A DNA stretch of 55,933 bases from Chloroflexota bacterium. Its GTDB lineage: Bacteria; Chloroflexota; Anaerolineae; UBA4142. Every line of letters starts with the position of its first letter. Position 1 is the stretch's first letter. Below, in pieces: positions 28,164-37,190 of this stretch. The stretch is from NCBI GenBank assembly GCA_023381515.1, contig JAMCQI010000095.1, positions 1 through 55,933 on the forward strand, in the 5' to 3' direction. A model generated the notes under the pieces. It did not search any database and had not been told where the DNA came from. It worked only from the letters and a program-made list of their open reading frames with translations. A program made the position numbers and the translations under genes.

Positions 28164-29069
28164 ATGTCTTCCAGCCATCGCGAACGAATCCGCCAAGCGT
28201 TGCGCGGCGAGGCTTACGACCGGATTCCCCGCGGCGAGTTCTTTATCTCCCCGGAGTTCGCGCGCGCCTTTGCACCAGTCGCCGCCGGGTCGCCTTTGTC
28301 CTGGCAGATTGTCCAGGAACTGGATCTCGATCTGGCGGCCGTCCCGCTGAGCGCGGGATGGGGCGCGCTCGAACAGCCCGATGAAGACCAAGCGCTGGCG
28401 GACTTGGGGCAGTGGCATTCCGAGAGTGATCGCTTTGTCTTCGCACTGATCGACGGCCCGTTCAGTTCCGCCGTGAAGCTGGGCGGATTCAACTCCCTCT
28501 TGCACTATGTGCAAGGCGCACCGCACATGGCGCGCGAACTCTTTCGCCGCGGAGCCGAGGAGACGCGCGTGGTGGCTCAAGCCGTGCGCGATGCCGGCGC
28601 CGACGGCGTTATCCTGGGCGAAGATATCGCCTATAACCGGACGACTTTTATCGGACCCAACGAACTGCGCGCGCTCTACTTTCCGGAACTGCTGAATGCG
28701 GCTCGAGCCGTTCACGCGCTAGGGCTCGCCGCCATCTTCCATTCCGACGGTAATCTGAACGCCGTTCTGCCGGATCTCGGCGGATGCGAATTGGACGGAC
28801 TGCAAGGGATCGAGCCCGAAGCGGGGATGAGCATGGCATCGGCGCGGGCGCAGTTGGGGCCGGGCCTGACCTTGTGGGGCAATCTCAGTTACGAGTTTCT
28901 CGGCGCGGCGCGCACAGAGGCGGAAATCCATCAAGCGCTGCAGCAGGTGATTGCGAGCGCCCAGCCCGGTCCGCTGATCTTTGGATCATGCAGCGGACTA
29001 GTCTCCGGGCTGAACCCGGAAACCGTCCGGAGGGTTTATGCCGCGCTCTCCGCGCGCCTTTTTTATTGA
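28164..29069 (+). CDS. uroporphyrinogen decarboxylase (URO-D) family protein
   Basis: A 301-residue URO-D superfamily protein. The family contains HemE and the methyltransferases of corrinoid systems (MtaA/MtbA type). The protein opens RERIRQALRGEAYDRIPRGE, the usual family start. It has GVILGEDIAYNRTTFIGPNE and the histidine-containing FHSDGNLNAVLPDLGG, closer to the methyltransferase branch than to HemE, whose N-terminal arginine signature is not seen. It ends with FGSCSGLVSGLNPETVRRVY. No corrinoid protein lies nearby, so the methyl donor is unknown. The ATG at 28164 fits the family better than earlier in-frame starts inside the phosphatase gene. Confidence 0.75.
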   Translation: MSSSHRERIRQALRGEAYDRIPRGEFFISPEFARAFAPVAAGSPLSWQIVQELDLDLAAVPLSAGWGALEQPDEDQALADLGQWHSESDRFVFALIDGPFSSAVKLGGFNSLLHYVQGAPHMARELFRRGAEETRVVAQAVRDAGADGVILGEDIAYNRTTFIGPNELRALYFPELLNAARAVHALGLAAIFHSDGNLNAVLPDLGGCELDGLQGIEPEAGMSMASARAQLGPGLTLWGNLSYEFLGAARTEAEIHQALQQVIASAQPGPLIFGSCSGLVSGLNPETVRRVYAALSARLFY

Positions 29070-29094
29070 CATTTGTTTATCTTTGCGGGATAAT
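29066..29094 (+). promoter_or_regulatory. promoter of the large TPR/repeat protein gene
   Basis: TTGACA at 29066-29071, a 17-base spacer and GATAAT at 29089-29094; the start codon is at 29112. Confidence 0.75.
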
Positions 29095-29111
29095 ACGGCC
29101 CGGAGGATCCG

Positions 29112-32100
29112 ATGGACGACGCGCTGACGCTGAGTTCATACACTGAAAAGATCGACGGCCTCATCCACCAAGACCGCCATGACGAGGCGATCGCGCTGTG
29201 CCAGCACGTCCTTCATTATTATCCCAAACACGTCGATACGTATTGCCAGATGGGTGAGGCGTATCTCGAAAAGGGCGACCTCGCGGGCGCGCAAGAGTTG
29301 TTTCGCCGCGTGCTCAGTGCCAATCCCGAGGACTTGGCCGCCCACACGGGGCTGGCCGAAATCTACAAACAGCAGCACCTTGCCCCCGAAGCGGTCTGGC
29401 AGATTGAACGGGCCTATGAACTGGACCCGGCGAATCCGGAGATCCGTAAGGAACTGCTGCGCCTCTATGCCGAGCAGGACGCCAAGCCCCGCGCCCGTCT
29501 CAAGCTGACCCCGGGCGCGCTCGCCCGTCTGTACGCCCGGCAAGGCCTGTTTACCCAAGCCATACAGGAATTCCACGCGCTCGCCGACGACGAGACCCGT
29601 TACGATGCACGCGTGGCGTTGATCGAGACCTTGTGGCACGCAGGGCGACCGCGTGAGGCCGCCGAGGCCGCGCAGAGACTGCTCGAAACCCTTCCCTATT
29701 GCCTCAAAGCCAACCTCATTCTTGGCGCCATATGGCAAGAGAGCGGCCTGACCGAAGGAGAGAGCTTTCTGCAGCGCGCGACTGAGCTCGACCCCACGAA
29801 TCGTGCGGCGTCTGTCGTTCTTGGCACGCATTCCCCATTGCAAGTAACCGACCCACTCCTCCCACCCTACGTCGAGGGCGCCAGTCCTACTCCTCCCGCC
29901 GTTCCAGAAGTCAAGCTGCCGACCGCGGATTGGCTGACAGATACACTTGCGGCAATTCAAGAGAGCGCGGCCAGCGCGGGCACCGCACCGGCGACGGAGT
30001 TTGATCTATTCGGCGAGCAAGTCGCAGCTCCGCCCGCGCCTTTCGTCGTCGAGAGCGCGCCCGCGGAAGAAACTCCCGTCTCATCGCCGTCGGAGAGCGA
30101 GCAGGCACCCTCCACTGCGGAAGCTGCTGTGTCCGCGGAGCCGGCGGCAGAGCCGGTGCAAGAGGCCGCGACCAGTACTGAGCCCGGACCGGCGACAGAG
30201 GCGGCGCCCATCGCCGAGCCGATTCAGGAACGGCCGACCGAAGAGCAATTGCAGGAGCCTACGCCGCATGCAGTGGAGAGCGAGACTGCCGCGGCAGTCG
30301 CGGAAGCGACTACTCCAGCGATTACTACGCCCGTCGCAGAAGCACCTGCCCCCGCCATTACTCCGCTCGTCGCAGAAGCGGCTGCGCCAGCAGTTGAACA
30401 CGCTCCTGCTCCAGCCGAAGTGGCACCTGCTCCAGCGATTGGAGAAGCACCTACTGCGGGCGTGGAAGCGGCCCCTACTCCAGCAGTTGAAGAAGCAGCT
30501 ACTGCAGCGGTTGAAGCGGCACCTGCTCCAGCGATTGAGGAAGCACCTACTGCGGGCGTGGAAGCGGCCCCTACTCCAGCGATTGAGGAAGCACCCATTG
30601 CGGCCATTGAAGCGGCCCCTACTCCAGCAGTTGAAGAAGCAGCTACTGCAGCGGTAATTTCCGAAACTACTGCGGCCGTTGCCCCGGCCGAGCCACCGCA
30701 AGCGGAGGTCGCGAAAGCCGCGGCCCCCGAAGCAGTGGTTGCGGAAGTGGCAGCGGAAGTGGCCGCGGAAGTGGCCGCCGAAGCGACGACCGCCGAAGCG
30801 ATGGCTCCCGAAGCAGTGGCTACGGAAGCAGTGGCCGCGGAGGTATCCGCCGAAGCTTTAGCGGTTCAGCCGACTGCCCAGATCCCTGTAGAGACAGTCC
30901 AGCCGACTGCCCAAATCTCTGTAGAGACAGTCCAGCCGACTCTAGAAGAGACCAAGCCCGCCGAAGAACAGCCGACACTTGCTCAAGAGGAGCCGCCGCG
31001 GAAAGAGGAGCTACAAACTCCCGATATCCTCCAACAGCTACCAGGCCCTCCTTTAGTGAAATCTCTTCTTCCCGCATGGCTGGAACCGGCGGGCCCGCCG
31101 CCGCCCGGGGCGGTCGCGGAGTCGACTTTCGAAATTGCGGCCGAGCCTTCTACGATTCCAGGGGGGGTGCCTGAACTCTCCAAGACGATGGCTGAACCGG
31201 TAGTAGAGGAGACCGCGCTCAAGGCGGAAGAGGAGACAGTTCCTCCGATCATTCCTGCGGAAGAACCGGCGATCACTGCAGAGACGCCGGAGCCAGACCA
31301 AGTTGTTCCGCCTTCTTGGGCAACCGCGGTGGCGGCTCCACTTGAAGAAGAGAAACCCGTTCCAGAGGCGGGCATAGAGATGCCGCAGCGGCTGCTTGAG
31401 CCCTCGCCGCCACCCGCTGTGGAGGAAGCACAACAGGCAGTTGCGGAAGCGCCACACGTAGTGGAGGAGACGCCACAGGTAGCGGCGGAGGCACCGCAGG
31501 TGGTGGAGGAGACGCCGCAAGCGCTGACAGAAGTTTCGCAACTGGCAGAGGCGCCACAGGTAGCGGCGGAGGCACCGCAAGGGCTGACAGAAACTTCGCA
31601 ACTGGCAGAAGCGCCACAGGTAGCGGCGGAGGCACCGCAGGTGGTGGCAGAAGCGCCACAGGGAGTGGCGGAAGCGCCACAGGGAGTGGCGGAGGTTCCA
31701 CAGGTTGTGGCGGAGGTACCCCAAGTAGCGGCCGAAGCACAACAGGCAGTTGCGGAAGCGCCACAGGCAGAGGAAACGGTGCCCCAGGTAGCGACAGAGG
31801 TACCCCAAGTAGCGGCCGAAGCACAACAGGCAGTGGCGGAGACGCCGCAAGGGCTGACAGAAGCTTCGCAAACGGCAGAGGCGCCGCAAGTGGTGGCAGA
31901 AGCGCCACAAGCTGTGGAGACGGTGCCGCAGGTAGTGGCGGAGACACCGCAAGGGCTGACAGAAACTTCGCAACTGGCAGAGGCGCCACAGGCAGCGGCG
32001 GAGGCACCGCAGGGAGTGGCGGAGGCGCCTCAAGTGGTGGAGACGGTGCCCCAGGTAGCGACAGAGGTACCCCAGGTAGCGGCCGAAGCGCAACAGGCAG

Positions 32101-33050
32101 TTGCGGAAGCGCCACAGGTGGTGGTGGAAGCGCCACACGCAGTGGAGGAGACGCCCCAAGGGCTGACAGAAACTTCGCAACTGGCAGAGGCGCCACAGGG
32201 AGTGGCGGAGGCGCCGCAAGTGGTGGCAGAAGCGCCACAAATGGCCCAAGTGCCGGGTGTTGCCGAGCCGCCGACTGCGGAAGCGACGGCGGCTGCGCCT
32301 GGCCCTGAACCGTCTGTGGGGGCACCTCCCGCGGCTCCTCCAGAGACATTCGCCGAGCCTACCGAGGGAGAGCCCGATTGGCTCATGCGTCTACGCGCCG
32401 AGTTGGGTGCCGAACCGAGCGCGGCGGAGGCGACCTCTGCCGTAACGGAACAAGCGCCGGCGGAAAGTGAAGCCGAACCCGAAGTGCCGGTTGAAGAGTT
32501 GAGGGCTGCGCTTCACAACTGGCTGGAGCAACTACCCCCCGAAGCAAGAACGTCAGCGTATGTAGAGACGCCGGAGGAAGGGCTCGCGCCGACGGCGCCA
32601 ATGGAGCAAGTGCCTTCACAGGGGATTGGGTCCGAGTCCTCTCTCCAGAGCGAGACCGCAGCGGCTGCGCCGGTCAAGGAGGAACGCGTTCCTCCACCGG
32701 TTGCGACGACCCCGGTGGAAACACCGTCTGCAGCAGCGCCGGTTGAACATGAAGAGAGACAGGAGCCGACGGCCGCGGACCCGCGCGAGACCAAGCTGCT
32801 GGCGCGGCTTGCTCTGGCGCGCTCTTGCCGAGATACGGGAGAAATTGGCGAGGCACTGCTGGAATACGACTATGTCGTTCAGCACTCTCCGAGTCTTGCT
32901 TCCGAGGTCATTCAAGACCTGGAGCAGGTGATCCAACGCGAGACGGCACCTCTTCAGGCTCATCGAATTTTGGGAGACGCCTACACGCGCGCCAATCGCC
33001 TCGCGGAGGCGCTCGAGTGCTATCGTTATGTGCTCGACCGCGTGTCTTGA
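29112..33050 (+). CDS. 1312-residue TPR protein with long Ala/Pro/Glu/Gln repeat region
   Basis: A very large protein with no signal peptide seen. Residues 1-240 are tetratricopeptide repeats (DEAIALCQHVLHYYPKHVDTY, AGAQELFRRVLSANPEDLAA). A low-complexity middle follows. Residues about 440-515 hold 16-residue units of the type EEAPTAGVEAAPTPAI, and about 773-1045 hold 7-residue units of the type VAEAPQV, VAEVPQV, AAEAQQA with interspersed GLTETSQLAEAPQ. A conserved-looking DWLMRLRAELGAE follows, and the C-terminal 90 residues return to TPR-like helices (ALARSCRDTGEIGEALLEYD). GGAGG precedes the ATG. The repeats would give an extended, acidic linker between two protein-binding ends. Function unknown; not recognised beyond TPR. 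Confidence 0.85.
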   Translation: MDDALTLSSYTEKIDGLIHQDRHDEAIALCQHVLHYYPKHVDTYCQMGEAYLEKGDLAGAQELFRRVLSANPEDLAAHTGLAEIYKQQHLAPEAVWQIERAYELDPANPEIRKELLRLYAEQDAKPRARLKLTPGALARLYARQGLFTQAIQEFHALADDETRYDARVALIETLWHAGRPREAAEAAQRLLETLPYCLKANLILGAIWQESGLTEGESFLQRATELDPTNRAASVVLGTHSPLQVTDPLLPPYVEGASPTPPAVPEVKLPTADWLTDTLAAIQESAASAGTAPATEFDLFGEQVAAPPAPFVVESAPAEETPVSSPSESEQAPSTAEAAVSAEPAAEPVQEAATSTEPGPATEAAPIAEPIQERPTEEQLQEPTPHAVESETAAAVAEATTPAITTPVAEAPAPAITPLVAEAAAPAVEHAPAPAEVAPAPAIGEAPTAGVEAAPTPAVEEAATAAVEAAPAPAIEEAPTAGVEAAPTPAIEEAPIAAIEAAPTPAVEEAATAAVISETTAAVAPAEPPQAEVAKAAAPEAVVAEVAAEVAAEVAAEATTAEAMAPEAVATEAVAAEVSAEALAVQPTAQIPVETVQPTAQISVETVQPTLEETKPAEEQPTLAQEEPPRKEELQTPDILQQLPGPPLVKSLLPAWLEPAGPPPPGAVAESTFEIAAEPSTIPGGVPELSKTMAEPVVEETALKAEEETVPPIIPAEEPAITAETPEPDQVVPPSWATAVAAPLEEEKPVPEAGIEMPQRLLEPSPPPAVEEAQQAVAEAPHVVEETPQVAAEAPQVVEETPQALTEVSQLAEAPQVAAEAPQGLTETSQLAEAPQVAAEAPQVVAEAPQGVAEAPQGVAEVPQVVAEVPQVAAEAQQAVAEAPQAEETVPQVATEVPQVAAEAQQAVAETPQGLTEASQTAEAPQVVAEAPQAVETVPQVVAETPQGLTETSQLAEAPQAAAEAPQGVAEAPQVVETVPQVATEVPQVAAEAQQAVAEAPQVVVEAPHAVEETPQGLTETSQLAEAPQGVAEAPQVVAEAPQMAQVPGVAEPPTAEATAAAPGPEPSVGAPPAAPPETFAEPTEGEPDWLMRLRAELGAEPSAAEATSAVTEQAPAESEAEPEVPVEELRAALHNWLEQLPPEARTSAYVETPEEGLAPTAPMEQVPSQGIGSESSLQSETAAAAPVKEERVPPPVATTPVETPSAAAPVEHEERQEPTAADPRETKLLARLALARSCRDTGEIGEALLEYDYVVQHSPSLASEVIQDLEQVIQRETAPLQAHRILGDAYTRANRLAEALECYRYVLDRVS
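30430..30650. repeat. 48-bp coding repeats
   Basis: About four 48-base units encoding a 16-residue repeat (EEAxTAxVEAAPxPAx), with long identical DNA stretches such as GCGGCCCCTACTCCAGC between units. Confidence 0.8.
31429..32245. repeat. 21-bp coding minisatellite
   Basis: Some 39 consecutive units of about 21 bases encode the heptad (V/A)AE(A/V)PQ(V/G/A). Several higher-order blocks recur, for example the CAAGGGCTGACAGAA segment encoding QGLTE. The near identity of units at DNA level suggests recent slippage or recombination. Confidence 0.85.
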
Positions 33051-33120
33051 TTCCACATTGGATTATTGACATCGCCGCTCGCGCGATGTTTGCGACATTC
33101 ATATTCCTTTGGAGGTTTCG

Positions 33121-33570
33121 TTGCAACAGACGCTCGTCATCATCAAACCCGATGGCGTTCAACGCAGCCTGGTCGGGAAAATCCTTGCTCGTTTCGAAGA
33201 GCGCGGCTTGAAAATCACCGCGCTCAAGCTGGTGCAGGTGAGTCGTGATCTCGCCGAAAAGCATTACGCGGTGCACAAGGGCAAATTCTTTTATGCCGAT
33301 TTGGTGAACTATATTACTTCGAGTCCGGTGGTCGCAATGGTATTGGAAGGGCACGAGGCGATCGGCGTCGTCCGGTCGATGGTCGGCGCGACGCGGCCTT
33401 GGGAAGCGGCGCCCGGCACGATCCGAGGCGACTATGCTTTGATGGGCTTGCGCAATCTCATTCATGCTTCCGATTCCCCGGAGACCGCGGCGAGCGAAAT
33501 CGCACTGTGGTTCGGCAAGGAGGGGGTCTACCAGTATCCGCGCGAGCTGGATCGCTGGATCAACGAATAG
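33121..33570 (+). CDS. ndk: nucleoside diphosphate kinase
   Basis: A 149-residue nucleoside diphosphate kinase that passes phosphate from ATP to other nucleoside diphosphates through a phosphohistidine. The N-terminus QQTLVIIKPDGVQRSLVGKI, GPVVAMVLEG-like SPVVAMVLEG, GATRPWEAAPGTIRGDYAL and the active-site His115 in LIHASDS are all present. The start is TTG at 33121, five bases after GGAGG (33111-33115); no ATG or GTG is in a suitable place. Two stacked terminators follow, so it ends the transcription unit that began upstream. Confidence 0.95.
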   Translation: MQQTLVIIKPDGVQRSLVGKILARFEERGLKITALKLVQVSRDLAEKHYAVHKGKFFYADLVNYITSSPVVAMVLEGHEAIGVVRSMVGATRPWEAAPGTIRGDYALMGLRNLIHASDSPETAASEIALWFGKEGVYQYPRELDRWINE

Positions 33571-33583
33571 AGCGCCACGAGCA

Positions 33584-33620
33584 GAAACCAGGCTCCTCGA
33601 AGCAGCCTGGTTTCTTTCTT
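33584..33620 (+). terminator. intrinsic terminator after ndk
   Basis: GAAACCAGGCT (33584-33594) pairs with AGCCTGGTTTC (33604-33614), followed by TTTCTTT. Confidence 0.85.
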
Positions 33621-33621
33621 T

Positions 33622-33647
33622 ATGCCCCCCTAATGGGGGGCATTTTT
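33622..33647 (+). terminator. second intrinsic terminator after ndk
   Basis: ATGCCCCCC (33622-33630) pairs with GGGGGGCAT (33635-33643) across TAAT, then a run of five T. Confidence 0.85.
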
Positions 33648-33802
33648 GTCGTATAGGTAGGGTAAGACCCCATAGACTTGCCTGCGCTTTGGCGCGATGA
33701 TGCGAACTGCTGCACGCCCTAAAAACTGTCTTTGCACCGGCTGACGCCTCGGCCATGTCTTCGCCATCCAACTGCGAGCGCATCCTCGTTACAGAATACC
33801 AT

Positions 33803-33837
33803 CTTCCTTCTATTACGCTTTGAAGGGAACAAGGAAG
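33803..33837 (+). promoter_or_regulatory. leader hairpin pairing with the Shine-Dalgarno sequence
   Basis: CTTCCTT (33803-33809) is complementary to AAGGAAG (33831-33837), which is the ribosome binding site of the gene starting at 33845. Pairing would hide the site. Confidence 0.4.
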
Positions 33838-33844
33838 GAACGTT

Positions 33845-35026
33845 ATGAAGACCCGCGGTTTGCTCTTCCTCAGTTTGCTCGTCCTTTTGCTCGCCCTCGG
33901 GGTTTTCCTATCCGCAGTACCCACTCAGGCGGCAATAACCCAGGTGTTTTGGGTACAGGCAGGGGGATCCGATGCCAACCCCTGCACCTTCGTCTTCCCG
34001 TGCAAAACTATTCAACCTGCGGTAGACAAAGCCGTTGGGACGCTTGCGGCAACCGTCAACGTCCTGCCGGGCACCTACCCCCCTTTCACAATCCCGATCA
34101 CGGGTCATCTAGCCATATCAGCCACCGCGGCGATAATCGACGGCGCGCACAGTTCTACGCCCGTGATTTGGGTCAACGCCCCGAGTAGTAGTCCAACTGT
34201 TACTATTGATGGTGTAACTGTCCAGAACGGGAACGGCACTGGCATCGTTATTAGTGGAACGACGGCCGCCCAGGTCCTCGTCAAGAACTCTGTTATCCAG
34301 AACAACACGGGCAGCCTAGGCGGCGGCATCTACAACAACAATGGCAGTGTGACCATTGAACGCAGCTTGCTGCAGAACAACCAGGCGACCTCGGGCGGAG
34401 CCGTCTACAATGACTCGAGCGCGACCACCGTTATCAGCCAGACGGCTGTCCTCACGAATACCGCGACCTCAGCCGGTGGCGGCGCCTTCAATGCCGGCGT
34501 GCTCGACGTGGTCAACAGTACGGTGAGTGCCAATTCGGGAAGTGGACTCGTCAACTCGAACACCCTGCGACTGTACAACGCGACCATCTCCCTCAATACG
34601 GCGACGAGCGGCGGGGGAGGCGTTGCAAATTCGAGCGGAACCGCGAGCCTCGCGAACACGATTCTGGCAGGTAACAATGGTCCAGCCGCCTCCCCGGATT
34701 GTTCCGGCACGCTCACCTCGGGCGGGTATAACATATTGGGAAGCAGCACGGGGTGCACCGGTCTGACGAATGGGGTCAATGGTGACCAAATCACCAACCC
34801 CCAACTACAGCCGCTCGCAGACAACGGCGGGTTTAGCCCCACACAGGCCATCACGACGCAGAGCCCCGCCTATAACAATGGCAATCCCACCGGATGCATG
34901 TATGGGACCATTCTCCTGACAGAAGACCAGCGCGGTCAGCCTCGCCAGAATGGCCCGCGCTGCGATGTCGGGGCGTTCGAGTTGCAGGCCATCTTCCCGC
35001 TTTATCTGCCGCTTGTGATGCGGTGA
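33845..35026 (+). CDS. secreted beta-helix protein with choice-of-anchor Q-like architecture
   Basis: A 393-residue secreted protein. A signal peptide (KTRGLLFLSLLVLLLALGVF, ending near TQAA) precedes FWVQAGGSDANPCTFVFPCKTI, the usual opening of polymorphic outer-membrane-like or choice-of-anchor Q proteins. A right-handed parallel beta-helix follows, with repeats such as VTVQNGNGTGIVISG, SVIQNNTGSLGGGIYNNNG and TSGGAVYNDSS. The C-terminus ends LYLPLVMR, a tail shared with the next gene. No catalytic residues are identifiable, so it may be an adhesin or polysaccharide-binding protein. AAGGAAGG precedes the ATG. No terminator separates it from the next gene. Confidence 0.85.
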   Translation: MKTRGLLFLSLLVLLLALGVFLSAVPTQAAITQVFWVQAGGSDANPCTFVFPCKTIQPAVDKAVGTLAATVNVLPGTYPPFTIPITGHLAISATAAIIDGAHSSTPVIWVNAPSSSPTVTIDGVTVQNGNGTGIVISGTTAAQVLVKNSVIQNNTGSLGGGIYNNNGSVTIERSLLQNNQATSGGAVYNDSSATTVISQTAVLTNTATSAGGGAFNAGVLDVVNSTVSANSGSGLVNSNTLRLYNATISLNTATSGGGGVANSSGTASLANTILAGNNGPAASPDCSGTLTSGGYNILGSSTGCTGLTNGVNGDQITNPQLQPLADNGGFSPTQAITTQSPAYNNGNPTGCMYGTILLTEDQRGQPRQNGPRCDVGAFELQAIFPLYLPLVMR

Positions 35027-35197
35027 TCCGGAGATCATGAGGACTCGTGCTGCGTGTAATGCCGCGCATGCGCAGAAATGGGAGGTTTTCTTAACACTGC
35101 TGTTATCTCGTTTCAGATGGCCTGGTCAAGCCGATGCCACAGCCGCTTGCCGCCCGGGAGATCACTCCCTCCTGATCGCGTCACACTATTCAATCGG

Positions 35198-35229
35198 TCT
35201 AATCTTCCATGCAACCTCGGAGGATTAGA
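35198..35229 (+). promoter_or_regulatory. leader hairpin abutting the Shine-Dalgarno sequence
   Basis: TCTAATCTTCC (35198-35208) pairs with GGAGGATTAGA (35219-35229) with one G-U pair and a 10-base loop. It directly precedes the AGGAAGGAGC of the gene starting at 35242. Confidence 0.55.
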
Positions 35230-35241
35230 GGAAGGAGCACA

Positions 35242-37083
35242 ATGGCACATCGCAACGTTATCGCACTGGGGTTGCTCCTCTTTTTGCTCGTCCTCGGAGC
35301 ATCCCTTCTCGTCATGCCCACGTCGGCAGCACCGCGCGCGCCATCCGCTGCCACGTTTTACGTTAACACTTCCGGTGGGAATGACGCGAACAATTGCACG
35401 AACCCCTCTACCCCTTGCGCGACGATTCATGGCGCTTACAACCAAGTCGTCATGACGACGACGGTAAGCAACACGATCAGCATTGCCCTTGGCACTTATT
35501 TCGAGCACCTCGTGTTTACCAAGAGCGTGACGCTGCAAGGAGCAAGTGCTGCGACAACCTTCGTCGACGGAAGTGGGACCGGCCGAGTGATTCAGTACGT
35601 CACACCCAACCTTCCCTCGCACGCGAGCGTGAGCGTCAACAATCTCACGATCCAGAATGGGAGCGCGGACCTCGGCGGCGGGATTGCCATCTCGTCGCCT
35701 GTCCAGTTGTGGCTCCGGAACAGCTTCATCTTTAACAATGTTGCGACGACCGGCGGTGGAGGGATTTACGTGGCGGGTGGAGGTGGGTTGGTCGTCATCC
35801 GCAGCTCCATTCAGAACAATTCATCCTCCAGCAATGGAGGCGGCGTCTGGAATGATCTGAGCGCCAACACAACGATTACCCAGAGCGCGGTGGTGAACAA
35901 CACCGCGGTGAATGGCGGCGGCATCTACAACGGCGGCTTGGTCACGATGACGAACAGCACCGTGGGCGGGAACACAGCCTCTCAGCAGGGCGGCGGCATC
36001 AACAACACAGGGACGCTGAGCCTCAGCAACGTGACGATCGCACGCAACACGGGGACCGGCGGAGGGAATGGGATCCAAACGACCGGCACGGTCGTCATGC
36101 AGAACACCCTCCTGGCCGGCAATCCGATGGACGGCCAGCCGGATTGTTCCGGGGTGCTGACGGACCAGACCGGCAGCGGCTACAACATCTTGGGCAATAA
36201 TAACGGCTGCTCCGGTCTGAGCGCGGCAAACCACGACCAGATAGGGACCGGGACGGCTCCCCTTTCTCCAGTGCCCATTGGTCCACTCGCTCTCAACCAT
36301 GGCTTTACCATGAACTATTACCCCAGCAGCCCGCCGAACTTTATTGTCGATCACGGCAATCCGGCCGGATGTACCGATGCGTTGGGCGATCTCCTGACGG
36401 TGGACCAGCGCGGCGCGCCGCGACCGGAAAGCGCGTCTCCGCCTCCGATTTGCGATGTGGGCGCCGACGAGGTCGGCATGGGCCCGGTGTTATCAAGCCT
36501 CAATCCGTCTTCGGCCACCGCAGGCAGCGCCACAACGCCGCTCCTAATGACCGTTACCGGCGGCAACTTTGCGCCCTCGCTCACCACAGTCCTCTGGAAC
36601 GGTACGCCGCTGCCCACGACGGTCCTCGACACCACCCAGCTCTTGACCAGTATCCCGGTCGTCAATCTTGCGACTCCGGGGACCGCGAATGTGAGTGTTC
36701 AAGTGACGGGACCGAACGGAGGCACGACCGGGACGTTGCCCTTCGACATCCTTCCCGGGCTCGCGCCTTTTCTGCTCAGCATCAGCCCCAATTCGGCACC
36801 TGCCGGAAGCCCCGGTTTCACCTTGTCCGTAACGGGCGGCAACTTTGAGCCGGGAGCCGGAGTCACCAATGTCCTGTGGGGCGGTACATCGCTGGCGACC
36901 ACGTTCGTAGACGCGCAGGACCTAACCGCTGTGGTTCCCGCCAGCCTCCTTGCTTCTCCGGGTGTCGTCAACGTTAGCGTCCAACAGGGGGGAAGCAACC
37001 CAGGCACCACCGGCACACTTTCCTTCACGGTCGGACCGCGACCCGGGGCGTTCGACCTCTTCCTTCCGCTGATCATGCGCTAG
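35242..37083 (+). CDS. secreted beta-helix protein with two IPT/TIG-like domains
   Basis: A 613-residue secreted protein, paralogous in its front half to the preceding gene. A signal peptide (RNVIALGLLLFLLVLGASLL) is followed by FYVNTSGGNDANNCTNPSTP and a parallel beta-helix with GGGI and GGGIYN turns. After VDQRGAPRPES...ICDVGADE two Ig-like IPT/TIG domains are seen: PVLSSLNPSSATAGS...VTGGNF and FLLSISPNSAPAGSPGF...VTGGNFEPG. The C-terminus ends FDLFLPLIMR. AAGGAGC precedes the ATG at 35242. Likely displayed at the cell surface. Confidence 0.85.
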   Translation: MAHRNVIALGLLLFLLVLGASLLVMPTSAAPRAPSAATFYVNTSGGNDANNCTNPSTPCATIHGAYNQVVMTTTVSNTISIALGTYFEHLVFTKSVTLQGASAATTFVDGSGTGRVIQYVTPNLPSHASVSVNNLTIQNGSADLGGGIAISSPVQLWLRNSFIFNNVATTGGGGIYVAGGGGLVVIRSSIQNNSSSSNGGGVWNDLSANTTITQSAVVNNTAVNGGGIYNGGLVTMTNSTVGGNTASQQGGGINNTGTLSLSNVTIARNTGTGGGNGIQTTGTVVMQNTLLAGNPMDGQPDCSGVLTDQTGSGYNILGNNNGCSGLSAANHDQIGTGTAPLSPVPIGPLALNHGFTMNYYPSSPPNFIVDHGNPAGCTDALGDLLTVDQRGAPRPESASPPPICDVGADEVGMGPVLSSLNPSSATAGSATTPLLMTVTGGNFAPSLTTVLWNGTPLPTTVLDTTQLLTSIPVVNLATPGTANVSVQVTGPNGGTTGTLPFDILPGLAPFLLSISPNSAPAGSPGFTLSVTGGNFEPGAGVTNVLWGGTSLATTFVDAQDLTAVVPASLLASPGVVNVSVQQGGSNPGTTGTLSFTVGPRPGAFDLFLPLIMR

Positions 37084-37128
37084 CTCGATAACAGCTCCGG
37101 TCGGCGCGTGATCCCCCTTTTGAATCGA

Positions 37129-37162
37129 AATCGCCGGTTGACAAGGACATCAACCGGCGATT
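37129..37162. terminator. hairpin between convergent genes, possible bidirectional terminator
   Basis: AATCGCCGGTTGA (37129-37141) pairs perfectly with TCAACCGGCGATT (37150-37162). U-runs are weak on both sides. It lies between the beta-helix gene and rsfS, which point at each other. Confidence 0.5.
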
Positions 37163-37190
37163 CTATTGAATCTGAATTTCCGAGGGTGAG

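Noticed and set aside
31053..32349. Long antisense frames opposite the TPR protein's repeat region
   Set aside because: They are low-complexity shadows of the repeat, with no start signals.
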